Part shown: positions 1 to 7,194 of the stretch, piece by piece | How positions within the stretch are numbered: position 1 is the stretch's first letter | Layout: the number at the start of each line of letters is the position of its first letter | Assembly: GCA_031274425.1 (NCBI GenBank) | Contig: JAISQE010000181.1 | Span: 1-35,852 of the forward strand | DNA from: Synergistaceae bacterium | GTDB taxonomy: Bacteria; Synergistota; Synergistia; Synergistales; Aminobacteriaceae | DNA length: 35,852 nucleotides | Direction: 5' to 3' | Made by a program: the position numbers and the translations under genes | The notes under the pieces: model-generated | Seen by the model: only the letters and a program-made list of their open reading frames with translations | Databases searched by the model: none | What the model was told of the DNA's origin: nothing

Positions 1-433
1 AAAACCATAGGCGTTAAGAAGCTGCCGCTATCGTATGACGTGTCCCCAGGGCAAACGCATGAGAATCGTAAATATTTGCTATTACTTAGTTGATAAATTT
101 CATGCGCAAAATAGTCAATATGACTATTTACAATGCTTTAGTCCTTCCCGATGCGTTTGCCCCGCACGAGGTAAACCATCATCTCGTTTTTCATTAGAAA
201 CTCAGTTAGGCGGCGGTGGCGGCGCCCAATCCAAAGGGTTCGAGAGTGATATGGTCAGAACGAAAGTGGAAGTGCCTGTCTATGGGGACAAAAGTCGCCC
301 CAAACGCGAGGAAAAGGCGGAAATACAGCCATGGGGATCAGCGCTCCATACTTCGCTGAAAGGCGATGGCGCAGAGACCCGCGAAAGGAAGCAGAGTCCA
401 CTTGGCTTCGCGGTTTTTGTTCCCGTCGTGGGC
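1..433. other. Gene-poor left edge of window
   Basis: I see no convincing gene here. A plus-strand frame is open from about 35 to 619, but it starts inside an inverted repeat, lacks a ribosome-binding site, runs through a terminator and into the antisense of the next gene, and has a low-complexity composition. The first ~130 bases are AT-rich and contain an inverted-repeat-bounded segment listed separately; the remainder is GC-rich and unremarkable. Confidence 0.6.
49..162. repeat. 114-bp segment bounded by perfect 12-bp inverted repeats
   Basis: GGGCAAACGCAT at 49-60 is repeated exactly as its reverse complement at 151-162. Further in, the arms share a second block (ATCGTAAATA on the left, ATTGTAAATA on the reverse complement of the right), as expected of the terminal and subterminal repeats of a transposable element. 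Inside lies an additional 9-bp-arm palindrome (AAATAGTCA/TGACTATTT, 109-129). No transposase fits in 114 bp, so this would be a MITE-like or solo-ends remnant. No target-site duplication is evident, and I do not assign an IS family. Confidence 0.5.
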
Positions 434-476
434 AAAAAAAGAGAGACGCTCTCTGGTAATGGGGAGCCTCTCTCTT
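434..476 (-). terminator. Rho-independent terminator of the exported protein gene
   Basis: Read on the minus strand, an AGAGAGA/TCTCTCT arm and an inner GCTC/GAGC arm form a 12-bp stem with one G-G mismatch, followed directly by seven T residues. It lies about 30 bp past the stop codon of the 505-1581 gene. Confidence 0.85.
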
Positions 477-504
477 TTCTTTTGATCTTTAGGACGGCGG
501 TCGT

Positions 505-1581
505 CTACTTGAACCTTTTGCGGACAACCATCACGGGAGCCAACAGCGCCAGCGCCCCCAGCCCCCAAAGGTTGCAGGACCCGCCCGCGTCGTCGAAGCT
601 CCCGCCCGCGTCGTCATAGGCGGTGATGACCACGCTCACGCGGGGGGCCTGTATGACGCCCGCGTTGGGCAGCACGCTGCTGAGGGCCACTCCGCCGGTT
701 GTCGTCCCTCCAAACGTAATTTGATAGGTGAAGTCCGTGTAAACGGGTTGATAATTGCTTGATTGATCCCCGCCCGTGTTTCTGGCTGTGATTCTAACCC
801 TCGCGATGGTGCTCGGCGGTATTTCCAGCGTGGGGAGATCGGGGGTCAACCCAACCAACGTCGGTATCGTCGAGGTTCCCGAGAGATCGCTTTCGGTTGT
901 CGACAGTACCGTGGGGGCCATGTTGAGGGTCGTGCTGCTCACCGGGAACACATTATAGTCGTTATCGGAATATCCGTCGCTGAGATAGTCGTCCGTCTCC
1001 ACGTAAAGCTCCCTGGTCTCCGTTGCCGTCATATAGACGGACGACACCTTCCGCCCCCTCCCATCCACCAGGCTCATGCTCTTGGGGACGAAGAGGTAAC
1101 GGAAGTCGGCGGAGAGAGAGGTTTTTATGCGAATGGGGTAAAGCGTCGAGATAACAGTTTGTGCCCCGTTCAAATCAGTGATCGTAGTGATAAGCTGAAG
1201 CGAGATCTCTCCATCGACTGGACCTTCGGCGGTTATGTCAAAAGTCTGCAAGTTGTCATCATAAAAAATGTGCACGTTTACCCCATCGACGCTTTGATTT
1301 GCAGTTGCGTCCGTCATACCTATCACCTCGGTGAGGTTCAATTCACGATCGCCCGATATTAGTACCGGTGTAGGATAATAGCTCAGGGGTATAAGCTCCA
1401 AGGTCACCAACTCGTTGGCTCTGACCTCGAGAAGGCCCCCTCGGGGAATCTCCACCCCATTACGAGACACGGTAAACTCCACCAACGCAGGATGAACGTC
1501 ATCATGTTCCGCCGCCCTCACTTCTACTCCGCACAACAACACGACCACCAATACCGCCAGAACGCCTATTGCTTTCCTCAC
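505..1581 (-). CDS. Exported protein with Synerg-CTERM-type C-terminal sorting signal
   Basis: A 358-residue exported protein of unknown function. I choose the GTG at 1581 because GGAGG lies 9 bases upstream; a TTG six codons earlier would overlap that site. The N-terminus is a classical signal peptide (VRKAIGVLAVLVVVLLCG, then VRAA-EHDD). The middle is Thr/Ser/Val-rich with a beta-sandwich look and no enzyme motif. The C-terminus has a Gly-rich linker, GGSC, a hydrophobic helix (LGALALLAPVMVV) and a basic RKRFK end. This is the architecture of the Synergistales-specific sorting domain, in which the Cys is thought to be where the protein is processed or anchored to the surface. The heptapeptide FDDAGGS is duplicated just before the Cys. 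The gene is monocistronic, with its own promoter and terminator. Surface location is inferred; the biological role is not recognisable. Confidence 0.85.
   Translation of the reverse strand: MRKAIGVLAVLVVVLLCGVEVRAAEHDDVHPALVEFTVSRNGVEIPRGGLLEVRANELVTLELIPLSYYPTPVLISGDRELNLTEVIGMTDATANQSVDGVNVHIFYDDNLQTFDITAEGPVDGEISLQLITTITDLNGAQTVISTLYPIRIKTSLSADFRYLFVPKSMSLVDGRGRKVSSVYMTATETRELYVETDDYLSDGYSDNDYNVFPVSSTTLNMAPTVLSTTESDLSGTSTIPTLVGLTPDLPTLEIPPSTIARVRITARNTGGDQSSNYQPVYTDFTYQITFGGTTTGGVALSSVLPNAGVIQAPRVSVVITAYDDAGGSFDDAGGSCNLWGLGALALLAPVMVVRKRFK
580..616 (-). repeat. 21-bp tandem duplication encoding FDDAGGS twice
   Basis: A 21-bp unit beginning CCCGCCCGCGTCGTC (plus strand) occurs at 580-600 and again from 601. 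It duplicates the Gly-rich linker directly before the sorting-signal cysteine. Confidence 0.8.
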
Positions 1582-1639
1582 GTTATTATCCCTCCACAAA
1601 GAAATCCATCTTTAAAAATCTTTTCTCAAAATATCTTTT

Positions 1640-1683
1640 GAACAAACGTTCATTATGAACAAACGCCCACGCGTTGAATTATA
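1640..1683 (-). promoter_or_regulatory. Promoter and operator-like repeats for the exported protein gene
   Basis: On the minus strand a perfect TATAAT (-10) lies at 1683-1678; the -35 is poor. Just downstream, where a repressor would act, are two exact copies of CGTTTGTTC (plus-strand GAACAAACG at 1640-1648 and 1657-1665) with 17-bp periodicity. They flank the near-palindrome GTTCAT-A-ATGAAC. The arrangement suggests a regulated promoter. The regulator is unknown. Confidence 0.5.
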
Positions 1684-1709
1684 CCCTAAATTTGAGCGCG
1701 GCGTGACGG

Positions 1710-3041
1710 TCACCTCATACGGTCGGGGATAGCGTCGCCGCGCAGCAGGTCGTCGTGGGTTTGACGCGCGACGACGACGTCCGCGCGGCCGTCCTTCACG
1801 AGGACCACGGCGGGGCGGGGAAGGCGGTTGTAGTTGCTCGCCATCGAAAAATTGTAGGCCCCCGTGTTGAAGATCGCGACGATGTCCCCACGCTCCACGG
1901 GGGGCAGGGCGATCGATTCGACCAGGATGTCTCCCGTCTCGCAGCACTTGCCGGCGATTGTCGCTTTCTCGGCGGCGGGCGCGCTGATTTTGTTCGCGAC
2001 GACGCCCTCGTACGCCGCCTGGTAGAGGGAGGGGCGAGGGTTGTCGGGCATTCCCCCGTCCACGCCCACGTAGGTGACGCCGGGCAGGCGCTTGATCGTC
2101 TCCACGGCGTAGAGGGTGATCCCGGCCTCCGCGACGATCCAGCGGCCGGGCTCGATGGCGACGGCCGGCCGCGCCAGGCCCCGCGCCCGGCACTCCCGCG
2201 TCAGGGCCTCCATCATCGCGTCCGTAAACAAGTGAAGGGGAACATGGGACTCGCTGGGAACGTTTTTATCGGGGCTATGGGGGCTGTGGGAAAAATCGGG
2301 GAGTTTCCCCACCCCGAAGCCGCCGCCCAGGTTCAGCTCCTCCGCCTCGAACCCCAGGCGCGTTTTCAGCCTTGCCGCCAGCGCCGCGATCCGACCGACG
2401 GCCTCCACGTGGGAGGAGTTCTCGAAAATCTGGGAGCCGATGTGAAAGTGAAACCCCTTGAGCGCAAGGCCCGGAGAGGCGAGAGCGAACTTGACGGCGC
2501 TCTCCAGAAGCTCGCCCTCGATCGGCAGGCCGAACTTGCTCCCCGTATGCCCCGTGACGATGTGAGCGTGGGTATGGGGGTTTACGCCGGGCGCGACCCG
2601 GATCAAAATATCCGCCTTCCGCCCCGTCTCGGCGGCCAAGGCGGCCAAAAGCTCCAGTTCCATGACGCCGTCCACGATGACGCGCCCTACCCCGGCGGAA
2701 AGCGCCGCGCGAAGCTCCCGTTCCGATTTGGCGTTGCCGTGGAGTTCTATGCGGGATGGGGGAAAATCGGCCGCCAGCGCCGTGTGAAGCTCTCCGCCGG
2801 AAACCACGTCAAGCCCCAACCCCTCCTGACAGACCATTCGGGCCATGGTTTTCGTCAAAAAAGCCTTACTGGCGTAACAAGCCGTCGTCGCGGGCCATTT
2901 TTCCAGAAAGGCCGAGCGGACCTCCGCGCAGCGCGCCCGGATCATGGACTCGTCCATAACGTAAAGGGGCGTGCCGAAGGTGCGCGCCAGCTCCACGCAA
3001 TCCGCGTTACCCCATAAAAGATGCGGCAAAGGCAAAGCCAA
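1710..3041 (-). CDS. lysA: Diaminopimelate decarboxylase
   Basis: Decarboxylates meso-diaminopimelate to L-lysine, the last step of lysine synthesis, as a cytosolic PLP-dependent fold-III enzyme. The 443 residues carry YASKA with the PLP-binding lysine near residue 59, HFHIGSQ near residue 200, the phosphate-binding NLGGGFG, EPGRWIVAEAG, the CCETGD segment (family CESxD, second-subunit catalytic Cys) and the C-terminal NYNRLPRPAVV. The start is TTG at 3041, with GGGAGG eight bases upstream; no nearby ATG fits. It lies 13 bp behind the ankyrin-protein gene and is very probably cotranscribed with it. Length is slightly above the usual ~420. The first codons contain a 6-bp repeat (TTTGCC twice). 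Orn/DAP-decarboxylase paralogues of other specificity are possible but less likely given the family signature. Confidence 0.93.
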   Translation of the reverse strand: MALPLPHLLWGNADCVELARTFGTPLYVMDESMIRARCAEVRSAFLEKWPATTACYASKAFLTKTMARMVCQEGLGLDVVSGGELHTALAADFPPSRIELHGNAKSERELRAALSAGVGRVIVDGVMELELLAALAAETGRKADILIRVAPGVNPHTHAHIVTGHTGSKFGLPIEGELLESAVKFALASPGLALKGFHFHIGSQIFENSSHVEAVGRIAALAARLKTRLGFEAEELNLGGGFGVGKLPDFSHSPHSPDKNVPSESHVPLHLFTDAMMEALTRECRARGLARPAVAIEPGRWIVAEAGITLYAVETIKRLPGVTYVGVDGGMPDNPRPSLYQAAYEGVVANKISAPAAEKATIAGKCCETGDILVESIALPPVERGDIVAIFNTGAYNFSMASNYNRLPRPAVVLVKDGRADVVVARQTHDDLLRGDAIPDRMR

Positions 3042-3054
3042 ATAAAATACCTCC

Positions 3055-4305
3055 CTAGTCTATCGATCGATCCATGCTGTCGTTCATGGCGAAGAGAGCC
3101 GTGAACTCCTCGGGGATGTGGAACTCGCCAAAGCTGTCCGAGACGTTCACCCGCATGGCCAGCAGCGCCTGCAGCGTGGAAAGCTCCTGCAATACATGGC
3201 TGTTGCGGTTGTCCGTCGCGATCAGGGAGTTGACGACCCTGAACGGCTCGTCGCCCAAGAGGTCCATCCACGCCCCCATCTTCCGCAAAAATCTGCCCAG
3301 CAGCGCCAGCCAACGCAGTATCTGGACGGGAGGCAAGGAGGAGAGCGAAAAAAGCAGGTACACGAAAATCGCCTTCGACAAATTTTCCCGCTGCGCGACC
3401 TCGCGGGGGATCGCTTTTTCGATATAGGCTTCCAGAAGCGCGAAGTCGTCGGGAGCGCGGCACTCCTCCAATTTGGACATGCAGACCATATAGGCGATGG
3501 CCAACGCCGGAACGGCGATTTTGCTCTCCTTCATGCGAAGTTTGATGTGCTGCCATACCGTCAGTTTCTCGCCCAAAGAATAACGCAGCGCTTTGGAGGA
3601 AAAGGGAAGGTAATGGCCCCGCAGCATGCTGTCGACCAGCGCCCTGTCGATGATGTTCTGGTAGGCCGCGCTCCGCGGAACCACGGGCACCAGACACAAC
3701 GGATACATGGGCTCGTAGGGGAAACTGGAATGGCTCAACACGCAATCCCTGAAGTTGGACAACAGAGACTGGAAGGGAATTTTTTCCGTGTTGTAAAGAT
3801 AAAAGCGGGCCCCGGTGGTCAGGCCCTTGAGGAGCTTGTAGGTGAAGTCCGTCTGCCCGAGAGCGTTGGACGCCAGAGGGTTCGCCCCGTAGTACAGAAG
3901 TTTTTTCATGATCTCCGGATCGCGCGTGCACATGAGCGGGGTCGACGCGCCGTATCCTTGGCTGTTGTGGTCCGCCTCCGCCCCCAGTTCCAGCAGCCGG
4001 GTTATAGACCTGGAGAACCCGCGCCGGGCCATCTCCATCAACAGGGTGTCGCGGCGTCCCTCTCCGAAGGCGGGCACGTCGCAATGCCACCCCCCCCGAA
4101 CCAGTTCCGTGATCACCTCGAAAAAGATCTGATCCTTCAAACTATGGACCTCGGTGGGCTCCCATTGGGTCACCCCGAATATCGGCAGGAGACGATTCGC
4201 CGGAAGATTCAAAAACTCCGACAGCAGGTCTCTCATCTCCATGACTTCCCGTGCCCGGGCTATGCGATTTCTTATGTTTCCGACGTGAGGGACCGCGTTG
4301 GCCAA
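3055..4305 (-). CDS. Ankyrin-repeat-like protein of unknown function
   Basis: A 416-residue predicted cytosolic protein with no signal peptide. Residues ~84-160 look like two or three degenerate ankyrin repeats (TLLMEMARRGFSRSITRLLE-LGAEAD, then STPLM and KKLLYYGANPLA). The remaining ~250 residues are mainly alpha-helical and not recognised. The start is TTG at 4305, set by AAGGAG with an 8-base gap; the ATG inside that leader is out of frame. lysA follows 13 bp downstream, so the two are probably one transcript, though no functional link to lysine synthesis is apparent. The ribosome-binding site belongs to a 13-bp tandem repeat (4311-4350). Bacterial ankyrin proteins generally mediate protein-protein contacts; nothing more can be said here. 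Confidence 0.75.
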   Translation of the reverse strand: MANAVPHVGNIRNRIARAREVMEMRDLLSEFLNLPANRLLPIFGVTQWEPTEVHSLKDQIFFEVITELVRGGWHCDVPAFGEGRRDTLLMEMARRGFSRSITRLLELGAEADHNSQGYGASTPLMCTRDPEIMKKLLYYGANPLASNALGQTDFTYKLLKGLTTGARFYLYNTEKIPFQSLLSNFRDCVLSHSSFPYEPMYPLCLVPVVPRSAAYQNIIDRALVDSMLRGHYLPFSSKALRYSLGEKLTVWQHIKLRMKESKIAVPALAIAYMVCMSKLEECRAPDDFALLEAYIEKAIPREVAQRENLSKAIFVYLLFSLSSLPPVQILRWLALLGRFLRKMGAWMDLLGDEPFRVVNSLIATDNRNSHVLQELSTLQALLAMRVNVSDSFGEFHIPEEFTALFAMNDSMDRSID

Positions 4306-4310
4306 GCCTT

Positions 4311-4350
4311 CATCTCCTTATCTCATGTTCTTATCTCAATGTTTTTATCT
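4311..4350 (-). repeat. Three 13-14-bp direct repeats containing the RBS
   Basis: Read on the minus strand: AGATAAAAACATTG, AGATAAGAACATG, AGATAAGGAGATG, immediately before the TTG start of the ankyrin gene. The last copy differs by the changes that create its AAGGAG Shine-Dalgarno sequence. Confidence 0.75.
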
Positions 4351-4381
4351 CGTGGCGAAAGTCCAGGAGTTTATTTTTATT

Positions 4382-4387
4382 ATTATA
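4382..4387 (-). promoter_or_regulatory. Possible -10 element of the ankyrin-lysA operon
   Basis: A perfect TATAAT on the minus strand lies about 80 bp upstream of the TTG start in an AT-rich patch. No good -35 hexamer lies at the right distance, so this is tentative. Confidence 0.3.
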
Positions 4388-4425
4388 ACAACAAAAAAAC
4401 TTCCTCACATTCTTCGCCAGCCTAT

Positions 4426-4457
4426 AAAAAATTTCAGGGAAGGCCGACGCCTCCCCC
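4426..4457 (-). terminator. Candidate terminator after the Fe-ADH operon
   Basis: Minus strand: GGGAGGC-GTCG-GCCTTCCC forms a 7-bp stem with one bulge, followed by GAAA and six T residues. It sits ~75 bp past the stop of the dehydrogenase. The T run is slightly displaced from the stem, so strength is uncertain. Confidence 0.4.
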
Positions 4458-4529
4458 GATTTTATGAAAGTCTGATGAAGAGTTCTTCTTGAGAGTCCCG
4501 CTCCCTTTTCCTCGGGCGGCGAGGGGTTT

Positions 4530-5876
4530 TCAAGCCAAGGTTTTCACCTTCGAAAAGTCTCCCGACGCCGCGCCCTCCAGCACCGAACCCATGTACTCGT
4601 CGATCTGGTCCACCGACATCGGGACGGGCATGTTCTGGAGCTTCATCTTGAGCTGCGGGTCCTTTGCCGCGGTCAGGGCCCGCGTCACGTGCCCCGGCGT
4701 GAACTTCGGGAAGTCGCCGAGCTTGGTCTCCGCGCCGATGGAGCGGGCGAAGGACATCATCCCCTCCGCGACGGCAACCGCCAGCTCGCGGCCCGACAGC
4801 GCCTCGAAGCCCTGTTTTACGTGCCCCGCCGCGGCGTAACGAGCCCCCATCGCCCTCAGGCGCTTCTCGATGGAGCCCGCGAACAGCACGGCGTAATAGG
4901 GATTCATGACGCCGCAGGCGCGCCCGTGGGTGGTGACGTCCACCAGGGAAAAACTGGTCAGGTGCGCCCCGTTGGTGCCGCCGACCATGATGGCGTATCC
5001 TCCCAGGTCGGTGGCGAGCCCCAAGGCCTCCCGGGCCTCCAGGTCGTCGGGGTTGTCCACGGCGCGCTTCGTGGTGTTCAGCACCAGGTCCAGCACCGTT
5101 TCCGTGATCTCCTTGCACAGCTCGTACTTGTCCGCGGGCGCGCCGTAAAACACCTCCACGGCGTGCGACATGGCGTCCAGAGCCCCGTCGACGGTCAGGG
5201 AGCCGGGCATGCTGGTCGTCACGGCGTAGTCGAAGATGGAGTGAAAGGGGACGATGGCGTCGTCCACGATCAGTTTTTTCTGCCCGGCGACGGGGTCCGT
5301 GACGTTGGAGTATTTCGTGAGGTGCGCTCCGCTGCTGGCCGAGGTCTCCACCGCGATATGGGGGATCAGTTTTCTACCCGCGCGTTTCAAGCCCTCGGTG
5401 ACCACTCCGGCGCCGAACCAGCTGTCGATCTCCGGCGAGTCCGTCCCCAACGCCTCCAGGACGGTCGCGGCCTTCACGGCGTCGATGCCGCTCCCCCCGC
5501 CGACGGAGATCACGCAGTCGGGCTTGAAGTGCAGAAGGTACGACTCCAGGCGGTAGACGTCCTCCCGCGGGGCGTTCGGCCTGGCTCCCTCCACGCAACG
5601 GTCGGGGGTCAAGGTCACCCCCGCTTTTTTCAGCGACGCGACGACCTTCTCCGCCACGGCCCTGGACGACTTCGAGCCCCCGACCACAGTGGCCGTCGGA
5701 GCGCCCGAGCCGCCCAGGCCGCGGGCGATCTCCCCCACCCGGTCCAAAACGCCGAGGCCGAAAGTGTACCCGTCGCCCTTGAACTTTCTTAAAAGCTCCG
5801 CCCCCCGCTCTTTCGCTTTTTTCAGATTTTTAGAATCCAAATCTTTAGAATCCAGATCTTTAGAGTCCACACTCAT
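4530..5876 (-). CDS. Iron-containing alcohol dehydrogenase
   Basis: A 448-residue group III (iron-type) NAD(P)-dependent alcohol dehydrogenase, expected to interconvert an alcohol or hydroxy acid and its carbonyl form in the cytosol. Visible family marks are the nucleotide-binding GGGSGIDAVKA (126-136), ETSASSGAH (177-185) and SMPGSL followed by the metal-site DAMSH (Asp234, His238). The other two metal ligands are probably His305 and His317, in GAHLTSFSLVDVTTHGR. The spacing of these last two is ~2 residues shorter than in FucO-type enzymes. The start is ATG at 5876, behind AGGAGG with 8 bases. Residues 4-18 are three tandem DSK(D/N)L pentapeptides, an addition not typical of the family. It is the last gene of the M20-LarA-ADH operon, 28 bp after larA. 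Substrate cannot be read from sequence; a 2-hydroxy acid or its alcohol is plausible from context. Confidence 0.88.
   Translation of the reverse strand: MSVDSKDLDSKDLDSKNLKKAKERGAELLRKFKGDGYTFGLGVLDRVGEIARGLGGSGAPTATVVGGSKSSRAVAEKVVASLKKAGVTLTPDRCVEGARPNAPREDVYRLESYLLHFKPDCVISVGGGSGIDAVKAATVLEALGTDSPEIDSWFGAGVVTEGLKRAGRKLIPHIAVETSASSGAHLTKYSNVTDPVAGQKKLIVDDAIVPFHSIFDYAVTTSMPGSLTVDGALDAMSHAVEVFYGAPADKYELCKEITETVLDLVLNTTKRAVDNPDDLEAREALGLATDLGGYAIMVGGTNGAHLTSFSLVDVTTHGRACGVMNPYYAVLFAGSIEKRLRAMGARYAAAGHVKQGFEALSGRELAVAVAEGMMSFARSIGAETKLGDFPKFTPGHVTRALTAAKDPQLKMKLQNMPVPMSVDQIDEYMGSVLEGAASGDFSKVKTLA
5823..5867 (-). repeat. Three 15-bp in-frame repeats at the Fe-ADH N-terminus
   Basis: Minus strand GACTCTAAAGATCTG, GATTCTAAAGATTTG, GATTCTAAAAATCTG encode DSKDL, DSKDL, DSKNL as codons 4-18. 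These are AT-richer than the body of the gene. Confidence 0.9.
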
Positions 5877-5904
5877 TTCGAAACCCTCCTGAATTATTCG
5901 CCAA

Positions 5905-7194
5905 TTACTCGACAATAACGGACACCCCGTCTGGAATGACGGTGACCGAGGCGTCGTTTTTTCCTAAAATTTCTCCCGCCATCGCCATCGCCGCCTCCAG
6001 CGACGGGGATCCCGGAACGCCGGGAGCGGGGATCATGCCCAGGTGTTCGATCATCTCCGGCGGCACCGACGCGGCCATGATCACCTTGTGCTTCATCAGG
6101 ATACGCATGAAAATCTGTATCTGCCACTGGTCCGGCAGCGTTTCGTCGCGTCCGCGCGCACAGATCCCGCGCATCACTTCCTCCGGGGAACGCGTGTCCT
6201 TGAAGGCGTCGTAGAACGCCGCCCCTCCGTGTCCGTCGCTGCACTCCGACGCCACGACGATCACGCCGCCGGGGTTGATGCTGGCCTCCGCGCCCGTCAT
6301 GCACTTGACGGCCTGGTAGAGGTTCTGGTCCAGGGGGTAGCCCCCGTTTCCCGTAACGACGACGTCCGCCGGAATCGCCTTTACCCCGGCCAGGCCCTTC
6401 AGAAACTCGCAGCCCCCGCGGTGCGCCGTGTCCGCGTCTCCGGCGAAGGCCGCGACGACCTTCTTGTCCGCGTCCAGGACGACGTTCAGGATGAAGGCCA
6501 GCTTCGCGGTTTTCGCGGCGAAGATCATGTCCTTGTGGATGGGGTTGCCGTCGAGAATTCCCGTCCGGGCGCGATCGTGGGAGATGAACTCCGCGCAGTG
6601 GTTGGCCAGGACGGTCTTGTAGCCCGCGATCCCCGGCAGCACGGCCTTGCGCCCCCCGCTGAACCCCGCGAAGAAGTGGGGCTCGATGAAGCCCTCGGCG
6701 ACCAGAAGGTCGCAGTCTACCGCCAAGCGGTTGATCACCAGCTCCCCGCCCGAGGGCAGGGTCCCCAGCGAGACCAGGTTCTTGTCGTCGTGGCAGTCGT
6801 GCACGACGATCTTTTCTCCGGACGCGATCTCCGGGCCGAACCGGTCGGCGATTTCATCCCCGGTCATGTCGCGATGCAGCCCCGTGGCCACCAAAATGAC
6901 GATGTCCGCGTTGTCGTTGCCCGCCCGGATTTCCTCCAGCAAAAGGGGCATGGTGACGCGGCTGGGAACGGGGCGCGTGTGATCGCTGGTGATGACGACA
7001 ACGCGTTCCTTCCCCCGCGCGAGCTCCCGAAGGGGCGGGGAATCGATCGGCTTTTTCAGGGCCTCCCGCGTCAGGTCGATCTCCGAGGCCTTCGCCTTGT
7101 AGTCGTGGGCGCGAGAATAGAGAACGCCCTTCAATCGGGCGTCGGGCACGTCGCAAAAAACGGCGGACTTTCCGTACGGAATGCTGACCTTCAT
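5905..7194 (-). CDS. larA: LarA-family nickel-pincer racemase (lactate racemase homologue)
   Basis: A 429-residue LarA-type enzyme that would interconvert the enantiomers of a 2-hydroxy acid through hydride transfer to the nickel-pincer nucleotide (NPN). All key positions of Lactobacillus plantarum LarA are present one residue earlier: SDHTRP with Asp71 and His72, His107 (ATGLHRD), His173 (EPHFFAG), the covalent cofactor Lys183 in SGGRKAVLPG, and the nickel-ligand His199 (ANHC). The length is normal. Its ATG overlaps the stop of the M20 gene (ATGA, 7191-7194), implying translational coupling; the Fe-ADH follows. LarC, which inserts nickel into NPN, is encoded at 22868-24058; LarB and LarE are not in the window. 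LarA homologues act on several hydroxy acids, so lactate is only the default substrate. Confidence 0.85.
   Translation of the reverse strand: MKVSIPYGKSAVFCDVPDARLKGVLYSRAHDYKAKASEIDLTREALKKPIDSPPLRELARGKERVVVITSDHTRPVPSRVTMPLLLEEIRAGNDNADIVILVATGLHRDMTGDEIADRFGPEIASGEKIVVHDCHDDKNLVSLGTLPSGGELVINRLAVDCDLLVAEGFIEPHFFAGFSGGRKAVLPGIAGYKTVLANHCAEFISHDRARTGILDGNPIHKDMIFAAKTAKLAFILNVVLDADKKVVAAFAGDADTAHRGGCEFLKGLAGVKAIPADVVVTGNGGYPLDQNLYQAVKCMTGAEASINPGGVIVVASECSDGHGGAAFYDAFKDTRSPEEVMRGICARGRDETLPDQWQIQIFMRILMKHKVIMAASVPPEMIEHLGMIPAPGVPGSPSLEAAMAMAGEILGKNDASVTVIPDGVSVIVE

Noticed and set aside
35-619. 194-aa open frame on the plus strand
   Set aside because: Starts inside an inverted repeat, has no RBS, crosses the terminator at 434-476 and runs antisense into the exported protein gene; composition is not protein-like.
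1755-3017. 420-aa open frame opposite lysA
   Set aside because: Antisense shadow; lysA motifs on the minus strand are decisive.
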